A stretch of DNA of 30,385 nucleotides, taken from Actinomycetes bacterium. Its GTDB lineage: Bacteria > Actinomycetota > Actinomycetes > Mycobacteriales > Mycobacteriaceae. The stretch is from NCBI GenBank assembly GCA_023460175.1, contig JAEWRC010000155.1, positions 1 through 30,385 of the forward strand. The letters are read 5' to 3'. Shown here piece by piece: positions 21,031 to 30,011 of the stretch. Position numbers and translations under genes: made by a program. The stretch's first letter is position 1. The number at the start of each line of letters is the position of its first letter. The notes below the pieces were generated by a model. The model saw only the letters and a list, made by a program, of their open reading frames with translations. It did no database searches and was not told the DNA's origin.

Positions 21031-22272
21031 ATGACGCTGGTGATGGACGCGGTCGAGCCTGCCGCCCGGCCGGGGCCGATGCAGACGGCGCTGGGCCTGA
21101 TCGCCAATCCGGTAGGGACCTTCCAGGCCGCCTCGGTGCTGCTGCGCGGGGCGCCGTCGCTGGCCGGCTGGCTCGCGGGCTGGGCCATCACCGAATTCCC
21201 GCTGCGCGTGCTCACCGGGCACGCGTTGTCCTCGGTCAACGCCGCCCCGGTCAACCGCTTCACCGCCGGTCTGGCCGCCCAGCGCGCCGACGGCGTGCTG
21301 CAGGAGGCGCTGACCGAGACGCACGGTTCGGACTACCCCGAGCAGGTATCGCACCCGGTCACCGACCCGACCATCCGTCGGCACAGCGTCGCCGGGGTGT
21401 GGCGCGCCGCCCAGCGCAGCCGCTACGCCACGGTGACCCGCGACCTGTCCTACGGGCCGGGCGGGCGCGATCACCTGCTCGACATCTGGCGCCGCCCCGA
21501 CGTCACGCCCGGCGCCAAGGTGCCGGTGCTGCTGCAGGTGCCCGGCGGAGCGTGGGCGCTCAGCGAGAAGCGCGGTCAGGCCGTCCCGCTGCTGAGCCGG
21601 ATGGTCGAACTGGGCTGGATCTGCGTGACCATCAACTACAGCCGCAGCCCGTTCAGCGCCTGGCCCGCCCACATCATCGACGTCAAGCGGGCCATCGCCT
21701 GGCTGCGCGAGAACATCGCCGACTACGGCGGTGACCCCGAGTTCATCGCGATCACCGGCGGCTCGGCCGGCGCACACATCGGCTCGCTGGCCGCCCTGAC
21801 GGCCAACGACACCGCGCTGCAACCCGGATTCGAACACGTCGACACCAGCGTCGCCGCCGCGGTGCCCTACTACGGCGCCTACGACCTGACCGACCGGGCC
21901 AACATGTGCGAGCTGATGCTGCCGTTCCTGGAGAACTTCGTCATGCGCGCGCGGCTGGTCGATGCCCCCGACCTGTACCGGGCCGCGTCGCCGATCGCCC
22001 ACGTGCACCGCGAGGCCCCGCCGTTCTTCGTCCTGCACGGCCGCAACGACGCGGTGATCCCGCACACCCAGGCCCAATCCTTCGTCGAGGCGCTGCGGGG
22101 CGTCGGCGCCGCGACCGTCGCGCACGCCGAATTGCCCAACGCCCACCACGCCTTCGACACCATCGCCACGGTGCGCTCACAGATGGTGACCGACACCGTC
22201 GCCGACTTCCTCGGCATCACTTACGGGCGGCATCGCACGGGACTCGACCGCGTCGCCCACCACGTGGGGTGA
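21031..22272 (+). CDS. lipQ: Alpha/beta-hydrolase, carboxylesterase/lipase LipQ-like
   Basis: A 413-residue esterase of the hormone-sensitive-lipase-like group, matching Rv2485c by position next to echA14 and the acyltransferases. Oxyanion loop VPGGAWAL, nucleophile S245 in GGSAG (GDSAG in most relatives), D340 in HGRNDAVIP and H372/H373 in NAHHAF give a full triad. Residues 1-110 are an N-terminal helical region with hydrophobic stretches (ASVLLRGAPSLAGWLAGW), perhaps membrane-associated or a lid. ATG 21031 follows GAGGGTG. An earlier in-frame ATG (20938) lies before the predicted promoter. The likely substrate is a short- or medium-chain ester; the physiological one is unknown. Confidence 0.85.
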   Translation: MTLVMDAVEPAARPGPMQTALGLIANPVGTFQAASVLLRGAPSLAGWLAGWAITEFPLRVLTGHALSSVNAAPVNRFTAGLAAQRADGVLQEALTETHGSDYPEQVSHPVTDPTIRRHSVAGVWRAAQRSRYATVTRDLSYGPGGRDHLLDIWRRPDVTPGAKVPVLLQVPGGAWALSEKRGQAVPLLSRMVELGWICVTINYSRSPFSAWPAHIIDVKRAIAWLRENIADYGGDPEFIAITGGSAGAHIGSLAALTANDTALQPGFEHVDTSVAAAVPYYGAYDLTDRANMCELMLPFLENFVMRARLVDAPDLYRAASPIAHVHREAPPFFVLHGRNDAVIPHTQAQSFVEALRGVGAATVAHAELPNAHHAFDTIATVRSQMVTDTVADFLGITYGRHRTGLDRVAHHVG

Positions 22273-22373
22273 TCCACGCCAATCGGCTCTCGCCGAACCG
22301 GCGCTGAGACTAGCGTGGGTGACTAGCCGGACCCTGCGCGACGACGACGAACCTATGGAGGGTTTGAGACACC

Positions 22374-23843
22374 TTGGCGAGTGATTCCTTCGACGCGTCC
22401 GCGTTCTCCGATGAACTCAGTGCCGTCGACCAGCTGCTGCACCGCGGCGAGGCCAACCCGCGCACGCGGTCGGGAATCATGGCCGTCGAACTGCTCGACA
22501 GCGCGCCGGACTGGCAGCGCTACCGCGCCACCTACGAGAACGCGTCCCGGCGGGTGCCGCGCCTGCGGCAGAAGGTCGTCATGCCGACGCTGCCCACGGC
22601 GCCCGCGCGCTGGGTCGTCGACCCCGATTTCGATCTGGACTTCCACGTCCGTCGGGTCCGCGCGCCCGAGCCCGGCACTCTCCGCCAGGTCTTCGACATC
22701 GCCGAGGTGGTCCAGCAGTCGCCGCTGGACATCACCCGGCCGCTGTGGAGCGCGACGCTCATCGAGGGCCTCGAGGGCGGGCGGGCCGCGCAGATCCTGC
22801 ACCTGAGCCACGCCGTGGCCGACGGGGTGGGCATGGTCGCGATGTTCACCGAGATCTACGACCTGGAACCGGACGCGTCGCCGCGGCCGGTGGCGCCGCT
22901 GCCGATCCCGCAGGACCTTTCGCCCAACGACCTGATGCGCTCCGGGCTCAACGCGCTCCCCGCCTCGATCGTCGGCGGCATCCGGGGCGCGGTGTTCGGG
23001 GCCATCGGGGCGGTGGGCAAGGCGATCAGCCGTCCCGGCTCGGCGGTCTCCGGCGTGCTCGACTACGCGGGATCGAGCCGACGGATCGTGCGTCAGGCCG
23101 CTCCGCCGTCGCCGCTGTTGCGCCGGCGCAGCCTCTCCACCCGCACCGAGGCCATCGAGATCCCGCTGGCGGATCTGCACCGGGTGGCCAAGAAGGCCGG
23201 CGGCTCCATCAACGACGCGTACCTGGCCGGGCTGTGCGGCGCGCTGCGGCGCTACCACGAGGCCCTCGGTGTTCCCGTGCAGACGCTGCCGATGGCGGTG
23301 CCGGTCAACCTGCGCGCCGACTCCGACCCGGCCGGCGGGAACCGGTTCACCGGCGTCAACATCGCCGCACCCATCGGCACCGTCGACCCCGCCGCGCGCA
23401 TGCACAAGATCCGCGCGCAGATGACGCAGCGGCGCGAGGAGGCCGCCCTGGACCTGCTGGGGGTGGTGGCCCCGGTGCTCTCGCTGCTGCCCGACCCGGT
23501 GCTGGAGTCGATGACGGGCTCGGTGATCGCCTCCGACGTCCAGGCCAGCAACGTGCCGGTGTATCCGGGCGACAGCTTCATCGCCGGGTCGAAAGTGCTG
23601 CGGCAGTACGGGGTCGGCCCGCTGCCCGGGGTGGCCATGATGGTGGTGCTGGTCTCGCGCGGCGGCTACTGCACCATCGCGGCGCGCTACGACCGGGCCG
23701 CGATCACCGACGAGGCGCTGTTTGCCCGCTGCTTTGCCGCCGGCTTCGACGAGGTGCTGGCGCTGGCCGGGGAGCCGGATCTGCGGGTGGTGCCGGCCTC
23801 GTTCGACGCGCCCGATGCCTCGACCAACGGATCGGCGGTGTGA
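22374..23843 (+). CDS. WS/DGAT acyltransferase (triacylglycerol synthase family)
   Basis: A 489-residue bifunctional wax ester synthase/diacylglycerol acyltransferase, homologous to Rv2484c. It transfers acyl groups from acyl-CoA to diacylglycerol or fatty alcohols. The catalytic HHxxxDG motif is SHAVADG here: H146 and D150 are kept and the first His is Ser. GGSINDAYLAGLCGALRRY and the C-terminal SNVP region fit the family. The start is TTG 22374, because an in-frame TGA at 22365-22367 rules out extension. GGAGGG lies 11 nt upstream, and TAGCGT (22311-22316) is a possible -10. Its stop overlaps the plsC start by one base, indicating a lipid-synthesis operon. Confidence 0.9.
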   Translation: MASDSFDASAFSDELSAVDQLLHRGEANPRTRSGIMAVELLDSAPDWQRYRATYENASRRVPRLRQKVVMPTLPTAPARWVVDPDFDLDFHVRRVRAPEPGTLRQVFDIAEVVQQSPLDITRPLWSATLIEGLEGGRAAQILHLSHAVADGVGMVAMFTEIYDLEPDASPRPVAPLPIPQDLSPNDLMRSGLNALPASIVGGIRGAVFGAIGAVGKAISRPGSAVSGVLDYAGSSRRIVRQAAPPSPLLRRRSLSTRTEAIEIPLADLHRVAKKAGGSINDAYLAGLCGALRRYHEALGVPVQTLPMAVPVNLRADSDPAGGNRFTGVNIAAPIGTVDPAARMHKIRAQMTQRREEAALDLLGVVAPVLSLLPDPVLESMTGSVIASDVQASNVPVYPGDSFIAGSKVLRQYGVGPLPGVAMMVVLVSRGGYCTIAARYDRAAITDEALFARCFAAGFDEVLALAGEPDLRVVPASFDAPDASTNGSAV

Positions 23844-25504
23844 TGACGACCCCACGCGATATGCGACTGCCCGGCTCGGTGGCCGAGGTCAAGGCCAGCC
23901 CGCGCGGGCCGCAGGTCGGCGCGTTCTTCGACCTGGACGGCACCCTGGTGGCCGGGTTCACCGGGGTCATCCTGACCCAGGAGCAGTTCCGCCGCCGCGA
24001 ACTGGGCCTCGGTGACCTGTTCGGCATGATCCAGGCCGGCCTGAATCACCAACTGGGACGCCTCGAATTCGAGGACCTCATCACCTCGGCATCTTCGGCG
24101 ATGCGGGGCCGGTCCATCACCGACATGGACCAGGTCGGCGAGCGACTGTTCAAGCAGCACATCGAATCCCGCATCTACCCCGAGATGCGGGAACTGGTCC
24201 GCGCGCACCTCGACCAGGGCCACACGGTGTGCCTGAGTTCCTCGGCGCTGACCATCCAGGTAGAGCCCGTCGCGGAGTTCCTCGGCATCCCGAACACGCT
24301 GACCAACCGGTTCGAACTCGACGACGACGGCGCGCTCACCGGCCAGGTGGTGCGGCCCATCCTGTGGGGGCCGGGCAAGGCCAACGCCGTGCAGAAGTTT
24401 GCGGCCGAACGCGGAATCGACCTGAAGGACAGCTATTTCTACGCCGACGGCAACGAGGACGTCGCGCTGATGTACCTGGTGGGCCATCCCCGCCCCACCA
24501 ACCCCGAGGGCAAGATGGCCGCGGTGGCCCGCCAGCGCGGCTGGCCCATCCTGCAATTCACCAGCCGCGGCGGCCCCGGGCTCACCGGCACGCTGAAGAC
24601 GCTGGTCGGCGTCGGCTCCGTCGTCCCGATCGCCGCCGGCGCCATCGGCTGGGGGCTGCTGACCCGCAGCCGGCGCCGCGGCATCAACTTCTTCACCGGC
24701 AACTGGGGGTCGATGCTGCTGGCCTCAAGTGGGGTGAAGCTCAACGTGCTCGGCCGGGAGAACCTCACCGCGCAGCGGCCCGCGGTGTTCATCTTCAACC
24801 ACCGCAACAACTTTGACCCGATCATCACCAGCGCGCTGGTGCGGGACAACTTCACCGGGGTCGGCAAGAAGGAACTGGCCGACGATCCGCTCGCCGGCAC
24901 CCTGGGCAAGCTGATGGACGCGGTGTTCATCGACCGGGACAACACCGAGTCCGCCGTCGCCTCCCTCAAGCAGGTCGAGGAACTGATCCGCAAGGGGCTG
25001 TCCATCGTGATGGCCCCGGAGGGCACCCGGCTCGACACGACGACCGTCGGCCCGTTCAAGAAGGGGCCGTTCCGCCTGGCGATGGCGGCGGGCATCCCGA
25101 TTGTCCCGGTGGTGATCCGCAACGCGGAGGTCATCGGATCCCGCGATGCGACGCTGATGCGCCCCGGCACCGTCGACGTCGTGGTGTATCCGCCGATCCC
25201 GGTGCAGGACTGGACGGTCGAGGATCTCGAGGACCGGATCGGCCAGGTGCGTCAGCTGTACCTGGACACCTTGGCGTCCTGGCCCGAGGACGAGGTGCCC
25301 GCCGTCGACCTGGGTGCGCCGAAGAAGAAGCCCGCCAAGAAGGCCCCCGCGAAGAAGGCTCCCGCCAAGAAGGCCAGCGGCAAGAAAACTCCGGCCAAGA
25401 AAACTCCGGCCAAGAAGGCGACCAAAAAGGCGGCGGCCAAGAAGGTTTCGTCCCAGCCGCCCGCCGACTCGGGGGAGGCCCCGACGGTCCGGGGTCGGCC
25501 ATGA
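23843..25504 (+). CDS. plsC: HAD phosphatase-PlsC acyltransferase fusion with lysine-repeat tail
   Basis: A 553-residue bifunctional-looking protein like Rv2483c. Residues about 25-230 form an SerB-like HAD phosphatase domain (FFDLDGTLV with D30/D32, SSSALT, DGNEDVALM). Residues about 253-273 are one hydrophobic helix. Residues about 290-480 form a 1-acylglycerol-3-phosphate acyltransferase domain with NHRNNFD (H320, D325) and PEGTR (393-396). The HAD part could dephosphorylate a lipid phosphate or its acylated product; this is inference. Residues 493-534 are a PAKK-type repeat with 19 lysines. ATG 23843 overlaps the previous stop (TGATG), and its TGA overlaps the plsB2 ATG. Confidence 0.92.
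   Translation: MTTPRDMRLPGSVAEVKASPRGPQVGAFFDLDGTLVAGFTGVILTQEQFRRRELGLGDLFGMIQAGLNHQLGRLEFEDLITSASSAMRGRSITDMDQVGERLFKQHIESRIYPEMRELVRAHLDQGHTVCLSSSALTIQVEPVAEFLGIPNTLTNRFELDDDGALTGQVVRPILWGPGKANAVQKFAAERGIDLKDSYFYADGNEDVALMYLVGHPRPTNPEGKMAAVARQRGWPILQFTSRGGPGLTGTLKTLVGVGSVVPIAAGAIGWGLLTRSRRRGINFFTGNWGSMLLASSGVKLNVLGRENLTAQRPAVFIFNHRNNFDPIITSALVRDNFTGVGKKELADDPLAGTLGKLMDAVFIDRDNTESAVASLKQVEELIRKGLSIVMAPEGTRLDTTTVGPFKKGPFRLAMAAGIPIVPVVIRNAEVIGSRDATLMRPGTVDVVVYPPIPVQDWTVEDLEDRIGQVRQLYLDTLASWPEDEVPAVDLGAPKKKPAKKAPAKKAPAKKASGKKTPAKKTPAKKATKKAAAKKVSSQPPADSGEAPTVRGRP
25319..25444 (+). repeat. PAKK-repeat tract encoding the PlsC tail
   Basis: Degenerate repeats of about 12 and 15 bp encode KKAPA, KKTPA and similar units, 42 residues with 19 Lys. 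The composition resembles the histone H1-like tail of mycobacterial HupB. Repeat number may vary between strains through slippage or recombination. Confidence 0.85.
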
Positions 25505-27837
25505 CGAGCCGCAACGGCGACCGCGCGCTGCCGGAGGTCACCATCGACGGCGACGCCCTGGTGCTCGCCTCGGTGACCTCCCCGGCGGAACTCGACCTGC
25601 TGACCGACTGGCTGCGGGCGCAGCGCGCCGCGCACCCGGGCGCCGACATCGAGGTGGTGCAACTGCCGGCCGACGAGCCGCCGCCCGGCGTGATCGCCGA
25701 ACTCGTCGAGCAACTCGAGACCGGCGATGACCGCGCGGTGGTCCCGGTGCGGGTGTTCTGGGTGCCCGGCGGGCTGCCGACCCGGGTCAAGATCGTCGGG
25801 CTGATCCAGGGCCGCGACACCTACCGTCCGCCCGAGATGCTGCAGCGGCGCATCCTGCGCCGGGACAAGTCGCGGGCCACCGTCGTCGCCGGCGAACCCG
25901 CCAAGGTTTCCGAACTGCGCCAGCAGTGGCAGGACACCACCGTCGCCGACTCCCCGCGCGAATTCGCCCGGTTCGTGCTGCGGCGCGCGTCGCTGGCCAT
26001 CGAACGCATCGAGTTGCGGCTGCTCGGCCCCGAATACAAGTCGCCGCGGCTGGTCAAGCCGGAGATGTTGGCGTCCAGTCGATTTCGGGAGGGCCTGGAG
26101 CAGATCCCGGGCGCCACCGTCGAGAAGGCCGGCGAGATGCTCGACGAGCTGGCCACCGGCTGGAGCCGGTTCTCCGTCGACCTGATGCCGAACCTGGGCC
26201 GGGCCATCTTCAGCCGCGGCTTCGATCCCAACGTCGACTACGACGCCGACGAGATCGAAACCCTGCGCGGCGCGCTGGAACGCCACCCCGCGGTGCTGCT
26301 GTTCTCGCACCGCTCCTACCTCGACGGGGCCATCGTGCCGGTGGCCATGCAGGAGAACCGACTTCCGCCGGTGCACACCTTCGCCGGGATCAACCTGTCC
26401 TTCGGGTTCATGGGACCGCTGATGCGGCGCTCCGGTGTCATCTTCATCCGCCGCAAGCTCGACGACCCGTTGTACAAGTACGTGCTGCGCCAGTTCGTCG
26501 GCTACATCGTCGAGAAGCGGTTCAACCTCAGCTGGTCCATCGAGGGCACCCGCTCGCGCACCGGAAAGATGTTGCCGCCCAAGCTCGGTCTGCTGGCCTA
26601 CGTCGCCGACGCCTACCTCGACGGGCGCAGCGACGACATCCTGCTGCAGCCGGTGTCCATCAGCTTCGATCAGCTGCACGAGACCCGCGAGTACGCCGCG
26701 TATGCGCGCGGCGGGGAGAAGACCCCCGAGGGCGTCAGCTGGCTGTACAACTTCATCAAGGCGCAGGGGGAGCGCAACTTCGGCAAGATCTACGTCCGCT
26801 TCCCGGCCGCGGTGTCGATGCGCGAATACCTCTACCTGCCTCCCGGTGAGACCGAAATGGAGGAGTCGGCCAAACGCCTTGCGCTGCAGAAGATGGCGTT
26901 CGAAGTGGCCTGGCGCATCCTGGATGCCACCCCGATCAACGCCACCGGGCTGGTGTCGGCGCTGCTGCTGGTCACCCGCGGGGTTGCGCTGACCCGCGAT
27001 CAGGTGCACCACACGCTGCAGGACTCGCTGGACTACCTCGAACGAAAACGCACCCCGGTCACCGAATCCACCCGTCGGCTGCGCACCCCCGACGGGGTGC
27101 AGGCGGCGCTGGACGCGCTGTCCGGGCGCAACCCCGTCACCCGGGTCGACGGCGGACGCGAACCGGTCTGGAAGATCGCCCCCGAGGACGAGCACGAGGC
27201 CGCGTTCTACCGCAACTCGATCATCCACGCCTTCCTGGAGACCTCGATCGCCGAACTGGCGCTGGCCTATGCGGGTCGGGCCGAAGGCGACCGGCTCGAG
27301 GCGTTCTGGTCGCAGGTGATGCGGCTGCGGGACCTGTTGAAGTTCGAGTTCTACTTCGCCGACTCGGCGGCCTTCCGGGCGCACATCGCCGAGGAGATGG
27401 CGTGGCTCGACGACTGGGAGACCCGGCTGGCCGACGGGGCGGACGTCGAGGCGATGCTGCACGACATGCGGCCGCTGATGGCCCACGCCATGCTGCGGCC
27501 GTTCATCGAGGCCTACGAGATTGTCGCCGACGTGCTGCGCGAGGCCCCGGCGCAGATCGAGGAGAAGGAACTGACCCAGCGGGCGCTCGGGGTGGGCAGC
27601 CAACGGGCGGCGCAGCGGCTGGTGCGCAGCAACGAGTCGGTGTCGGCGCTGCTGTTCGCCACGGCGCGCCAGGTCGCGGCCGACCAGGGTCTGCTGGAAC
27701 CCGCGCCGGATCTGGCCCAGCGGCGCGAGACGTTCCTCACAGAGTTGCGCGGCATCCTCGCCGATATGCACCAGGTGCACATGATTTCCCGGCAGCAGTT
27801 CATGGAGCGCGAGGCCGCCGACCACCAGACCGTTTAG
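25501..27837 (+). CDS. plsB2: Glycerol-3-phosphate 1-acyltransferase
   Basis: A 778-residue PlsB-type membrane acyltransferase (homologue of Rv2482c) that makes lysophosphatidate from glycerol-3-phosphate and acyl-CoA. Catalytic HxxxxD is HRSYLD (H270, D275); the glycerol-3-phosphate site includes FAGINLSFGFMGPLMRRSG and EGTRSRTGKMLPPK (E348). The C-terminal about 350 residues are the helical region typical of long bacterial PlsB proteins. ATG 25501 overlaps the plsC stop as ATGA, so the first two acylation steps are co-translated. The start is fixed by this overlap. Confidence 0.94.
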   Translation: MTSRNGDRALPEVTIDGDALVLASVTSPAELDLLTDWLRAQRAAHPGADIEVVQLPADEPPPGVIAELVEQLETGDDRAVVPVRVFWVPGGLPTRVKIVGLIQGRDTYRPPEMLQRRILRRDKSRATVVAGEPAKVSELRQQWQDTTVADSPREFARFVLRRASLAIERIELRLLGPEYKSPRLVKPEMLASSRFREGLEQIPGATVEKAGEMLDELATGWSRFSVDLMPNLGRAIFSRGFDPNVDYDADEIETLRGALERHPAVLLFSHRSYLDGAIVPVAMQENRLPPVHTFAGINLSFGFMGPLMRRSGVIFIRRKLDDPLYKYVLRQFVGYIVEKRFNLSWSIEGTRSRTGKMLPPKLGLLAYVADAYLDGRSDDILLQPVSISFDQLHETREYAAYARGGEKTPEGVSWLYNFIKAQGERNFGKIYVRFPAAVSMREYLYLPPGETEMEESAKRLALQKMAFEVAWRILDATPINATGLVSALLLVTRGVALTRDQVHHTLQDSLDYLERKRTPVTESTRRLRTPDGVQAALDALSGRNPVTRVDGGREPVWKIAPEDEHEAAFYRNSIIHAFLETSIAELALAYAGRAEGDRLEAFWSQVMRLRDLLKFEFYFADSAAFRAHIAEEMAWLDDWETRLADGADVEAMLHDMRPLMAHAMLRPFIEAYEIVADVLREAPAQIEEKELTQRALGVGSQRAAQRLVRSNESVSALLFATARQVAADQGLLEPAPDLAQRRETFLTELRGILADMHQVHMISRQQFMEREAADHQTV

Positions 27838-27858
27838 CGTCCGCGTTCGATCTGGTCA

Positions 27859-27864
27859 TACTCT
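27859..27864 (+). promoter_or_regulatory. -10 element of CopD-CtaG gene (leaderless type)
   Basis: TACTCT ends 6 nt before GTG 27871 in the 33-bp gap after plsB2. This suggests an independent leaderless transcript rather than simple read-through. Confidence 0.5.
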
Positions 27865-27870
27865 GATGCG

Positions 27871-29874
27871 GTGACCTCCTCAGTTACCGGACAGCGCACC
27901 GCGGTGTGGCCGGTGCTGCTCGGAGTGGGCCTGCTGGCCGGCGCCACCGCCGCCGGGTTGGCCGCGTTGTCGCTCGCCGACGCGCTGACCGCCACCGGTC
28001 TGCCCGACCCGGGCCCGGTGACCACCCTGGGGCTGCCGTTCGTGCGGGCCGCCGGCGAGATCGCCGCGACCCTGGCCGTCGGGTGCTTCCTGTTCGCGAC
28101 CTTCTTCGTCCCGCCGCAGGCCAACGGGGTGCTCGACGTCGGGGGCTACCGCGCGCTGCGGACCGGCACCGTCGCCGCCGGCGTGTGGGCGGTGTGCGCG
28201 GCGCTGCTGGTGCCGCTGACCGTGTCCGATGTGTCCGGCCAGCCGATGCTCGATCATCTCAACCCGATGGATCTGTGGGCGGCGGCGAGCCTGATCGACA
28301 CCGCCGACGCGTGGCGCTGGACGGCGTTCCTGGCGGCCGGGGTGACGCTGGCGAGCATCCCGGTGCTGCGCTGGTCGTGGACCCCGGTGCTGTTCCTGGC
28401 GTCGCTGGTGACGCTGATCCCGCTCGGGTTGACGGGGCATTCGGCGGCCGGCGGCTCCCATGACGTCGGCACCAACAGCCTGCTGATCCACCTGGTGGCC
28501 GCGGCGCTGTGGGCCGGGGGACTGTTCGCGCTGCTGGCCCACGCACTGCGCGGCGGCGAGCACGGCGCCCTAGCCGCCCGACGGTTCTCCGCGGTGGCGC
28601 TGTGGTGCTTCGTGGCGATGGCCGCCTCCGGTGTGATCAACGCGCTGATCCGGGTGCGCCCCGCCGACCTGATCGACACCACCTACGGCGCGCTCGTCGG
28701 CGCGAAACTGCTGGCACTGTGCCTGCTCGGCTTCTTCGGCTGGCGGCAGCGCCGATCCGGTCTGGTGGCGCTGGACGCCGACCCGAACGCGCGCGGACCG
28801 CTGATCCGGCTGGCGCTGACCGAGGCCGTCATCCTCGGGCTCACCTTCGGGGTGGCAGTGGCACTGGGCCGCACCCCGCCGCCCCCGCCGCGGGTGCTCA
28901 ACCCATCGATCCCGGAAGTGGAGATCGGCTACAACCTGGACGGTCCGCCGACGCTGGCCCGGGTGCTGTTCGACTGGCGGTTCGACATGATCTTCGGCAC
29001 CGCGGCCATCGTGTTCGCGCTGGTCTACGTGGCCGGGGTGTGGCGGCTGCGCAAGCGCGGCGACGCCTGGCCACCCGGGCGCCTGGTGGCCTGGCTGCTG
29101 GGCTGCGCGGTGCTGCTGTTCGCCACATCGTCGGGCATGGGCCGCTACATGCCGGCGATGTTCAGCATGCACATGGGCGCGCACATGATGATGTCGATGC
29201 TGGTGCCGATCCTGCTGGCCCTCGGCGGACCGGTGACACTTGCGTTGCGGGCGCTGCCGGTCGCCGGCCGCGGACAGCCGCCCGGCATGCGCGAATGGCT
29301 GCTGGCCGCGCTGCACAGTCGGGTGTCGAAGTTCTTCACCAACCCGATCATCGCCACGGCGCTGTTCGTCGCCGGTTTCTACGGGCTGTACTTCGGCGGC
29401 ATCTTCGACTCGGCCGCCAGCGACCACGCCGGGCACGTGGCGATGAACTTCCACTTCCTGGCGACCGGCTACCTGTTCTACTGGTGCGTCATCGGCGTGG
29501 ACCCGACGCCGCGGCCGATGCAGCCGCTGGCGAAGCTGGCGATGGTCTTCGGGTCGCTGCCGCTGCACGCCTTCTTCGGTGTGGTGTTGATGGGGATGAA
29601 CACCGTCCTCGCGGAGCCGTTCTACCGGTCGCTGCAACTGCCGTGGCACACCGATCTGCTGAGCGATCAGAAGCTCGGCGGGGGCATCGCCTGGGCGGCC
29701 GGCGAGGTGCCATTGGTGATCGTCATGATGGCGCTGTTGATCCAGTGGTCGCGCAGCGACCGGCGCACCGCCAAACGCCTGGACCGCGCCGCCGACCGTG
29801 ACGACGACGCCGACCTGGCCGCCTACAACAACATGCTCGCCGAGTTGGCGCGGCGGGAGAAGCAGGGGCGCTAA
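27871..29874 (+). CDS. CopD-CtaG fused polytopic membrane protein
   Basis: A 667-residue integral membrane protein similar in layout to Rv0102. The N-terminal half resembles the CopD copper-transport domain (helices with LPFVRAAGEIAATLAVG, LTGHSAAGGSHDVGTNSLLIHLVAAALWAGGLFAL). The C-terminal half resembles the caa3-type cytochrome oxidase assembly factor CtaG (YMPAMFSMHMGAHMMMSMLVPILLALGGP, HFLATGYLFYWCVIGVDP, LPLHAFFGVVLMGMN). Conserved Met/His-rich segments could bind copper. Roughly 14-15 hydrophobic helices are visible, with a basic cytoplasmic end. A role in copper delivery or oxidase assembly is inferred from family. The GTG start is supported by the 6-nt spacing from TACTCT. It is not related in function to plsB2 just upstream. 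Confidence 0.85.
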   Translation: MTSSVTGQRTAVWPVLLGVGLLAGATAAGLAALSLADALTATGLPDPGPVTTLGLPFVRAAGEIAATLAVGCFLFATFFVPPQANGVLDVGGYRALRTGTVAAGVWAVCAALLVPLTVSDVSGQPMLDHLNPMDLWAAASLIDTADAWRWTAFLAAGVTLASIPVLRWSWTPVLFLASLVTLIPLGLTGHSAAGGSHDVGTNSLLIHLVAAALWAGGLFALLAHALRGGEHGALAARRFSAVALWCFVAMAASGVINALIRVRPADLIDTTYGALVGAKLLALCLLGFFGWRQRRSGLVALDADPNARGPLIRLALTEAVILGLTFGVAVALGRTPPPPPRVLNPSIPEVEIGYNLDGPPTLARVLFDWRFDMIFGTAAIVFALVYVAGVWRLRKRGDAWPPGRLVAWLLGCAVLLFATSSGMGRYMPAMFSMHMGAHMMMSMLVPILLALGGPVTLALRALPVAGRGQPPGMREWLLAALHSRVSKFFTNPIIATALFVAGFYGLYFGGIFDSAASDHAGHVAMNFHFLATGYLFYWCVIGVDPTPRPMQPLAKLAMVFGSLPLHAFFGVVLMGMNTVLAEPFYRSLQLPWHTDLLSDQKLGGGIAWAAGEVPLVIVMMALLIQWSRSDRRTAKRLDRAADRDDDADLAAYNNMLAELARREKQGR

Positions 29875-30011
29875 CGCGCACTCATTGTCCCGCGCTGGTC
29901 GTTTGGTGGCATCCGTTGTGCGCCTTGGTGTCCCGTTGACCATTTGATTTGGTTCCGGTTAGACGCTGTAGTTCCGCGCGGTACGGCTGTGGATATCAGC
30001 GCGCCGCGAAG

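Noticed and set aside
22283..22296. TCGGC/GCCGA hairpin after lipQ as a terminator
   Set aside because: The stem is only 5 bp with no T-run, which is expected often by chance in GC-rich DNA.
22745..23842. Open frame continuing upstream of plsC through the WS/DGAT gene
   Set aside because: It is an Arg/Gly/Ala-rich shadow of the acyltransferase gene. The HAD domain starts right after ATG 23843.
25252..27825. 857-codon open frame on the minus strand across plsB2
   Set aside because: It is antisense of a fully recognisable PlsB with all acyltransferase motifs; no domain is visible in the shadow.
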